Assembly: GCF_051622035.1 (NCBI RefSeq) | Contig: NC_135356.1 | Span: 26,318,839-26,382,838 of the forward strand | Direction of reading: 5' to 3' | DNA: 64,000 nucleotides | From: Arctopsyche grandis | Taxonomy: Eukaryota; Arthropoda; Insecta; Trichoptera; Hydropsychidae | Part shown: positions 56,801 through 64,000 of the stretch, one piece after another | Layout of the letters: the number at the start of each line of letters is the position of its first letter | Position numbering within the stretch: the first letter of the stretch is position 1 | The notes under the pieces: model-generated | The model's input: the letters and a program-made list of their open reading frames with translations, nothing else | What the model was told of the DNA's origin: nothing | Database searches by the model: none | Translations under genes and position numbers: made by a program

Positions 56801-58257
56801 CACATACTCATTAGACAATTATTACATAAGATGAGTTTTTTGTTAACATATTTCCACAAAATGTCTATAATGAAAAAATATATGTGAGAAACTCTGTAAT
56901 TTAAATCTGTAATGTAAAAAAAATCGACTGTGTTTTACTCTACACACAACAGAAATAAGACTTTCCTATGTAAAATCTATTAAATACAAAATAAGTAATC
57001 GGGTTAGATTTATGACGTAATTTTCAAGAAGGTTGAAGGTGCAATTTTTTGGGACGCATTCAGGCACGTCAAAGCATCGATATACATATAATGAATAGGG
57101 TAAACGGATTATTCCGCAAAAAGAGATCTCGTGCAAGTCACTAAAATCTCGATCACGGAACATCTGGTACTCGAATTCTCATTAGTAAAATACTTCTGGA
57201 TGGAGTTTTTGGGTGCCAGATGTTCCGTGATCGAGATTTTAGTGACATGGGCGAGATCGCTTTTTGCGGAATATACACCGAACCAATGTATATATGCGCC
57301 TTCACTTGCCAAAAATGTTACCATGGAGATGGTTCAAAAATCGCAAAAAAATGTATTGGTTCCAAATAGTTGCCATATATAAAGAAGTTTCTTCTAAATA
57401 GGAAGTAGCTTCATTTGTTGTGATGTGGCTACCTATCGTTAGCGAAATAAATTAGTTGGTTACAAGATTTGGAAACATTGTCGCCTAAATATGGGTTAAA
57501 GCTGAGATGCGGGACCGCTCGGACTGCTCGCTGCCGTCAGTGGCTGTTGTGTGTGTGTAAAAAGGTATTGCCAGTGCATTAGAAAACGGCTTGGTCAACA
57601 GTGTGCAATTATAATACGTATCTGTACAATATTTAGAATTTAAAATAATCATACACATTATTAAAATTTAAAAGACATTTACCGATAGAATTATTACGTG
57701 GTGGCGCTTTAATATTGCGCACTGTCGACCAAGCCGTTTTCGCCTGCACTGGCAATACTTTTTTAAACTCGACTCACACACAACAGCCACTGACAGCAGC
57801 GAGCGGTCTGAGCGGTCCCGCATCTTGGCTTTAACCTAAATATGTATGTGTAAAGCAGTCATCGATAAAGTTGACATCGCGTCACGATATCTGGAAAAAG
57901 CCCCTTAGAAGAGTGAGGGGCGACCTGCTTGCCGCCTCCCTCCCATTTGAAGACTGTGGGCAGCATCCGGCGTGCCTCTCCGCCGGAACCCTCTGACACA
58001 GTATTAGAACGGGGACGTCCTGCGGTGCGTTCCCGACGTCCGGAGACTGGGGAACTGTCAGCGCTTCCAGCAGTCACGGCTTTGGTGCTCGCTGCAGCTT
58101 CGGGGGGCGCGCCCCCAGTGGCGGCCGCCACATTGACGATGGAAGGTGTGGATGGAAAGACGAAGGCTTCTCCATGGGGCTGCGGGGAGGGGGATCGGGG
58201 CTCAGTTGGAGAGTCGGGGCGACGCCCCTCGCGGGCCCCGCTGTTCGCATTCCCCAT
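53829..58257 (-). CDS. AMPKbeta: AMP-activated protein kinase beta subunit, spliced
   Basis: Coding exons: 58257-57925, 55055-54909, 54348-54217, 54139-54041, 53975-53829. They give 285 aa in one frame. MGNANSG at the start is an N-myristoylation signal, as in other beta subunits. A Pro/Ser/Ala/Gly-rich region fills most of exon 1. The glycogen-binding CBM48 domain spans about 103-185: W121, K147, W154 and N172 fit the carbohydrate-contact positions, and S129 fits the regulatory Ser108 of mammalian beta1. The C-terminal domain that binds alpha and gamma (GPPILPPHLLQVILNKDT, then NHVMLNHLYALSIKDGVMV) ends KKYVTTLLYKPI. It scaffolds the kinase that senses AMP/ATP. The fly gene is alc. The exon 1 donor reads GTCGCC, an uncommon form. 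An AATAAA on the minus strand lies 35 bp past the stop. Confidence 0.95.
55938..56502 (-). mobile_element. Tc1/mariner-superfamily derivative in AMPK beta intron 1
   Basis: The ends CAAGGTGTCTCAAAAGAAAG and, inverted, CAGGGTGTCTCAAAATAAAG are flanked by TA on both sides. The element is 565 bp. The transposase C-terminal half remains on the minus strand from about 56475 to 56044. Confidence 0.85.
56044..56475 (-). pseudogene. mariner-like transposase, C-terminal half only
   Basis: One open frame of about 143 codons: NSERYVEMLDDFLVPELQNF, WFQQDGATSHTS (second catalytic Asp), PRIPDLTPMDYIFLWGYLKS (third catalytic Asp), then VYVNKPTSLAHLKENIRHEM. The DNA-binding half and the first catalytic Asp are missing, so it is not functional. 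Confidence 0.8.
56630..56815. repeat. Direct duplication of about 75 bp
   Basis: CACGATATACGATTTCAAAG at about 56642 and CACGGTATACGATTTCAAGG at about 56729 begin two copies of a unit that includes GAGAAAAAGAGAC and a CATGGTTAG phrase. Confidence 0.6.
57112..57271. repeat. Near-palindromic 160-bp MITE with TA duplication
   Basis: The left arm TTCCGCAAAAAGAGATCTCG continues with ACTAAAATCTCGATCACGGA; the right arm is its complement with few mismatches. The loop is about 45 bp. TA flanks both ends (57110-57111 and 57272-57273). Confidence 0.8.
57493..57837. repeat. Foldback element beside AMPK beta exon 1
   Basis: Arms at about 57493-57609 and 57713-57837 pair over about 115-125 bp, including GATGCGGGACCGCTC, CAGTGGCTGTTGTGTGTG and AACGGCTTGGTC. 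The right arm ends about 90 bp from the donor of AMPK beta exon 1, inside intron 1. Confidence 0.75.
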
Positions 58258-58379
58258 CGTCAGAGGAAGTAGAGAACTGTCAGTTCGACACTTCGACACT
58301 ACTGACAACCTGACGCACAAGTCACGTTCATCGAACTAAAACACCAACATATGCGTCCATCAGCATTTTGAACGCACAT

Positions 58380-58730
58380 AGTATATGGAATCCTCATATT
58401 AAAAAATATGTTATATGTATCGAATGGGTACAAAGGAGTATTACAAAGATTGCTTCTGAACTTAAATCACTTTTTTATAACGTAAGGTTGAAAAGAATGA
58501 ATCTCACTACATTGGAGATGAAAAGAATAAGAGGCGACTTATTCGAAGTCTTTAAAATATTAAATAATCATTATAATTGTCATATGTCCAAAATTATTAC
58601 GTTCAATGAAAACACTCATCTCAGAGGTCACTCCCTTAGACTCCAAAAAGAAAAATCGAATAAATTGATCAGAGATTCCTTATTTTCAAACAGAGTGGTT
58701 CCAGTTTAAAATAGTATTCCCTATATATTA
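58380..58730 (+). pseudogene. LINE ORF2 C-terminal fragment
   Basis: Frame reads SIWNPHIKKYVICIEWVQRS, LKRMNLTTLEMKRIRGDLFE, VFKILNNHYNCHMSK, LRGHSLRLQKEKSNKLI, FSNRVVPVWNSIP (after a base change). This is the conserved post-RT tail of a CR1/jockey-type LINE. The terminal repeat-like tail at 59930-60230 may be its 3' UTR. Confidence 0.75.
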
Positions 58731-58764
58731 TGCAGTAATTTCTGAAAATTTTAATATTTTTAAA

Positions 58765-58890
58765 ACAAGCTAGGGCGCCAAATAAATTAAGGCGCCACTC
58801 TATGCGCCAAAGGCGTTTTAAAATTTAAAATTAGAGCGCCAAAGGCTCTACAAAATTTTAGATTAGAGCGCCAAAGGCACCCTTACTTTC
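58765..58890. repeat. GCGCCAAAGGC short tandem array
   Basis: Four to five spaced copies of a GCGCCAAAGGC or GGCGCCA phrase separated by AT-rich linkers of about 40 bp. Confidence 0.55.
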
Positions 58891-59202
58891 TAAACTCAAA
58901 CATTTGTACTCGGCAAATTCTATTCATTGAGTGAATGCGCATTCCCTTATGTATTATATTTAACGTTTCCCTGTGGCAACCACAATTTAAATATTTTGTC
59001 ACATGGCAAACTTTTTTCGATATTCTCCGAAGATTGTTTACACTATGTATTTTCAGCTTCAATATATCGCTGGAAGATTCTAGCCGATTAAGTATAATTA
59101 TATTCCTAAAAAAAATATCTTAGATTCGAACAGTTAAACGAATATTCAAAGATGTGGGGTTTTTTGTATTTATTTACTGGAAAGAGCCGGTTTTCAAATT
59201 AA

Positions 59203-59498
59203 GGGCGGTTTCAGACTAGCGTTTTATACGCGCGTATAATCTCGTTTTTTGAAGTGCATGTAGGCGCGTATCGGCGCGTCGTTTTCCATACGCGCAACTC
59301 GTACGAGCGTAGACGCGCTTATAAGCTCGTATTATCTATGTTGATACTAAATCACCACTACCGGTTGGAGCGAACACGCTGGAATAAGCCCGTGTACGCG
59401 AGTCCGGTTTTTTGAAGCGCGAAATGTAGCGCGCGTGTAAGCGCGTATGCCGAAACGACGATATACACGCAGAAAAATACGCTAGTCTGAAACCGCCC
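59203..59498. mobile_element. Harbinger-like MITE
   Basis: The terminal repeats GGGCGGTTTCAGACTAGCG and their complement are flanked by TAA on each side (59200-59202 and 59499-59501), the 3-bp duplication of PIF/Harbinger. The body is rich in ACGCGCGT-like CpG motifs, unlike the surrounding AT-rich DNA. No coding. Confidence 0.8.
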
Positions 59499-59739
59499 TA
59501 AGATCACCGCAAATTCAAAATCTGATATTATTAGCAATGAACTTATCAATTTAAAAGCCTTTCTTTAAAATAAAGTTCAAGGTAAAATTAATTCTCATTG
59601 TATTAAATTTTATAAAACAGCATAATTTAAAAGAATTAAATATATCAAAACATTTGGGTTGCTATGCTTTTGCTGACACTGCCTGATACTGTAGCAAGAT
59701 CTTAAGCAAAGAAAAAGGAGGATGGTAATCTTTTTTTTT

Positions 59740-60235
59740 AGAAAAAAATGCCCAAGGACGCCATTGGGTGAAAGGCCGGCACTGGCTAGATGTATTTCTT
59801 AAACTTAAAAGATTTCTGTAATTCTTTTTTCCCAATATATTTTCTATATTTTTGCTTTCTTTTATTTAATATGTTACTGTTCCATGTATTTTTTTTATGT
59901 TTTATATTTATTCTTTGTATCTTTTGGTATCTTCTCTTATGTCATATCTTTTTAGTGCGGCGGCTCTACGACATGGTCGAGTTTCGGTCACAACCCTGCG
60001 AGTTGGAACCAACTCGGCCATATTGGTCTATTGCTACTTTACTTCCTTCCCACCCATCACAATTCCGTCGTTTCAATCCATAAGCCCCCATAATAGTATT
60101 TACTTTTTTTATCTTTTCTCTTATGAATGTTACGAGTACTATTGTTTTATATCATTATTTATGCTAAGCCAATCCCTGTGGGCCTATCGGCTTTGCCGCC
60201 TTCTCGATATATTCTAATAAATAAATAATTTTATA
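59740..60235 (+). mobile_element. LINE 3' end fragment
   Basis: GCCAATCCCTGTGGGCCTAT followed by CGGCTTTGCCGCC and a final AATAAATAAATAA looks like the 3' UTR of a jockey/CR1-type element. The preceding part keeps a G/C-richer tract around 59955-60080 with no intact frame. Confidence 0.5.
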
Positions 60236-60239
60236 TCAT

Positions 60240-62557
60240 TATAAATATTATAAGCATAAAATACCAAGATAGAAATAATTTTAAAAATCAAAATTAAATA
60301 AATAATTAAAAAAAAATTACTATCTTCGTTTTACGAATTCTAACTAAAACCTAGTCAAATTTAAGTTTTTAAATAAAAAATACAAATATAAATTTTCAGC
60401 TCGATATGTTTAGTATGTAGTGTGAAAAAATCGTGTTTTCACAACATTTTTTACTTTTCTCAGTGGAAAATATCACACTTCCAGTTTACCAAAATTGTTA
60501 ATTTTTTTTAGTTACATGAAATTGATACGAAGATTATACTGACGTTTTTTCGTGAAGAGTACATACATTTAAAGGGTCGAAAAAAGAGTGGAAGGAAAAT
60601 CGAACAAGAGTAAACTGTCACTTCCGGTGGGCGGGTCTTCATTAAATTTTCTATATTACTTGGTATTAAACTAAAACTTTTAAATATGAAAAATATAAAA
60701 AAACCTCGATTTTCTAAAGTAAAAGTACTACTCCCGGTTTAGATAAAAATATAAATGTATGAAATTCATCATTTTTATTACATGTAAAAAAGTAATAAGT
60801 TTCAGTATAATCCTTTGAAAGTTTTGAGATAATTGAATACAAAAATTAAAAAAAACGGACATGGGAGCAGGGTTGCCTACTACGTTAGTCCTATCAAACT
60901 CATTCAGTTTAATTTAATATAACTAATGTTAAGTTTCAAAATTCCCAGTTCACATTTTTGCATGATCACACGATTTCATCTATCATTACTACGTATGTAC
61001 ATAGATGAAGAAATAAATGCGAAATCGGGCTCTGCAGCCCTAGAATAATCAAGAGTACATACACTGCATTTCTGAAACTATAAACCATTCATGAATAATA
61101 CCATTTGAAAGGGTAAACTTCACCCTTCACCTTATTGGTTTTGTTTTTGATAGAAAATTATATATACAACAAAATAACAATTTTGCTATATCCTAATATT
61201 CTTCAATTTTGTAAATTAAATTATATAGGAAAAAATGGGATATATGATAATAAGAAAATACCAATTCACTTTCTGATTTAATTTAATTGAATACATAACA
61301 TCAGTGAAGGTTTACACGAAAAAAAAAAATAAAGGACCACATTAACCCAAGTCTAACTCCATAAAATAATTATGTAATAACTGAGAGAGCTTATGACTTA
61401 TTCTATTATGTTATCAGGCGACGCACTTTGTCACAACGCACAATTGAATAAATATGTATGAAGTCTTTGAACGGAAAACACAATTTATAAAACATTTCAA
61501 ATTTTAGGCATAGTAATGTCGCAATCGATGGCGGTTAACATTGACAAAACACAAAATCTAGAACTGTTAAAACTAGTCAATGAAAGAGGTTGATGTAAAT
61601 AGATAATTGGATACAAATAAATATAAAAACAAAATACATAATAATAAAATGTCAAACTACAGCTTGATTCTAAAATGTAAATTGGGATTCAAAAATTAAA
61701 AATGATAATTCATTAAAAAAAATCACAACTAGCAAAACGAATATTTAAATTCACAATAAAGATCTAGTGGACTAACGATTTGACTAAGTACATTTATTTA
61801 ATTAATTTTGTAAAATAATAATGTAGAATAAGGCATTTTTTTCAATATACTGAGATATCTTATTTAAAATATTGAGATGTACTTTATTTATCAGTAAATA
61901 TTAATATCGTAGTTTTATGTTAATTGTGATCAAAAGATCTGAATATAAATATAATACATATATTATTAACTTACTTCATATTTTAATTATTTGCTTTCAT
62001 AATATATCTAACTTACAATTAATTTATACCATTAAAGCATTTAATTCAAAACAAAAAAATTGATAACATCATGGTATTATGGAGAATGAAAATCCATTAG
62101 TTTAAAGATATAAAAAATTTAAATTTATTATTACTCATTATTTTAGGCATATCTTTTTTTAACATACAAAAATTTAATTTAAAACATACTTCTCAAAATA
62201 TTTTTTTTAATAAAAGAAAATGTAACTTTCTTTTTTTTATATCTACTATACTCAAATTGATTTCAAAATAATGTCAGCTAATGGATTCTCAACATGTTGA
62301 AAAAACTACAAATATGAATTTATAAAACTAAAATTGTGCATAAAACACGAAATAGGAAAAAAAGCCACATAAGCTACCCTTTATATAATATAATAATACG
62401 AAAAATTTATGTACAAATATCATGGAGCTTTTTATGGAATTAATATTCCCATTCAGAACAAAATAAAAAAAAATGAAATCGCATTTAGAGCCTTTTCACG
62501 TTCAGCCCGTTGTTCATGTGTGAGAAAATTCGCAGAGTACAGTACATATTGATGCAA
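60240..62557. other. Gene-free AT-rich spacer before Rmnd5
   Basis: No exon or recognisable element. It probably includes the Rmnd5 3' UTR at its right edge. Confidence 0.6.
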
Positions 62558-63041
62558 TTAAAAATGAATCAGTCTCGCTTCTGACTGTGATTGCTCCATG
62601 GGACAATATGGGCATTTCAACCTGCAACATGACAAAAAAAGCATGAGAAAATAGCAAAATTCAAAATCAAACATGCGGATGGGAACAATGAATAAAACGT
62701 ACAACCTGATACCCTGACACAGTTTATTCAGAGCATCTTTAGATATTACGTGGCCACACAGCAATCGCATTGGTGGATTCTGGTCGGAGCCTTGTTGTCG
62801 GAGAATCGGACAAGCGAACACCGAGTGATGGCCACCTCCTTCAACTTCGACCTTAAATTTTAAAAGCATTTTGTAATATAAAATTGGATGTAATTAAATC
62901 AAATCATGTTCTCGGTTACTTACAGGTAATTCGTCTTTAGCTGCCCACACATGGTGAGCATGAGTGTTAGCCATCTTCATGCGTATATCTAATAAGGCTG
63001 GTAGTACACGACTACCCACACTCACGGCCGATTGCAATGGA
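62558..63041 (-). CDS. Rmnd5: RMND5-type RING subunit of the CTLH/GID ubiquitin ligase, 3' end
   Basis: The last three coding exons, 63041-62924, 62851-62706 and 62621-62558, join in phase. They encode the C-terminal region with the degenerate [35 protein letters not shown] and [15 protein letters not shown], ending ARLIHF. In family members this domain, paired with MAEA, drives ubiquitin transfer in the CTLH complex (yeast Gid2). The LisH, CTLH and CRA domains must lie further right, beyond the window; 63042-64000 shows only intron. Confidence 0.93.
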
Positions 63042-64000
63042 CTGTAATTAAAATATTGATATTATTTCAAATGTAAATATTTCTTGTTTAAAAAATTCGC
63101 ATAATAGTAAATTTAGTGATCGTAGTCCTTACTTTAGACAAGAGTATCAGACAAATATGCAATAAATAAACATACAAGCGCTATGAATTATACATATGTA
63201 TATGCTTTAAAAACAACCTTAACTGAATTGATTATGGTACGGACTGTTGGTTAATTCATGATCTAGGCAATGAATTCCTGGATATTTTATTAAATCAGCA
63301 ACGGTGACAATAGATCCAATTGAGGTCTATTCTGGAACATTATAGTCGCTAGGAACACACAGTAACCATTGAGCCATATAATTTGAGTTTGCCTTTGTGT
63401 ATGCAAGATATTTTTAGATCAAAAATTCATGAACTATCAGTAGGAATATTTCAAATCGATCACATAATATACTTATGTATTGTCGAGTTATAAGCTTCAC
63501 TAGATGTATAAACAAATTTACATTTGGTAACCTTTGATTTTGAAAGTGGTGGTCGTAAGTGGATATTATAATTATATAACTTTTAGCAATTACGAACATT
63601 TTGAGTTTAAGATATTAATTATTTTCAAAAACCACAAGACATATTGGACAAAGTAAACTCATTGAAAAAAAGATCGAATCAATACAAAAACTTAAACACT
63701 TCGATGTTACAATAGATCCAGTAATTTAAATTACACATCAAAAATTCGCAAATAAGACACAAATATTTCGCAAAGCAGGAAAGAATTGGCACCAGAGTCA
63801 TCTATAGCTCAGATTTTTAACATATTAGAAATACTAATTTGAACAGAGTAAGAAAATATTCTTTTAATCTGCAACTGTCGAGGTAATCATTGAATTTTAA
63901 TTTAATTAATTATCTGGCAAACGTAAAACATAAATATTTGTAAGTTCCTTTAGATAGAAAAGGAATACAGAACTTTAAATGCAGAGTAAATTGTAAATAA

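Noticed and set aside
57131-57382. Open frames on both strands sharing TKISITEHL
   Set aside because: They are the two arms of the 160-bp palindrome read in opposite directions, not genes.

Overview
The window is AT-rich DNA from an insect nuclear genome. The evidence is spliced genes with insect-type proteins, including an eye-type G-protein beta close in sequence to fly Gbeta76C, a tRNA-derived SINE, many DNA-transposon relics and long (AT)n tracts. A holometabolous insect fits; the reverse-transcriptase relics resemble those common in beetles, but I cannot settle the order or species. No bacterial, viral or CRISPR feature was seen.

Five protein-coding genes could be assembled by hand; splice sites and reading phase agree at every junction. 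Left to right they are: Evi5 on + (3024-11357; TBC RabGAP followed by coiled coils); a Gbeta76C-like G-protein beta on + (21236-26111; nine coding exons, 347 aa); Neurl4 on - (51349-32363; 29 coding exons, about 1,792 aa, six neuralized repeats); the AMPK beta subunit on - (58257-53829; five coding exons, 285 aa); and the 3' end of Rmnd5 on - (63041-62558), whose 5' exons lie beyond the right edge. Evi5 and Gbeta point right and the other three point left, so Gbeta and Neurl4 converge on a gene-free 6-kb interval (26.1-32.4 kb). The genes act in unrelated pathways: Rab GTPase control, phototransduction-type G signalling, centriole/ubiquitin-linked Neurl4, energy sensing, and the CTLH/GID ubiquitin ligase. 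This is ordinary eukaryotic neighbourhood, not an operon.

Introns and spacers are full of mobile-element debris. It includes a near-complete Tc1-like element just past Evi5, hAT, piggyBac, Harbinger and mariner non-autonomous derivatives, several foldback elements, two copies of one LINE, fragments of at least three other LINE types, and a SINE. Several derivatives have target duplications and recognisable transposase remnants.

I found no convincing new multi-gene system. The best leads are a possible alternative last exon in Evi5, a Tc1 transposase with what looks like an intron that lost its acceptor, a hAT derivative with an 8-bp target duplication that keeps only the dimerisation segment, a near-perfect 160-bp palindrome with TA duplication, and a foldback next to the GC-rich first exon of AMPK beta.
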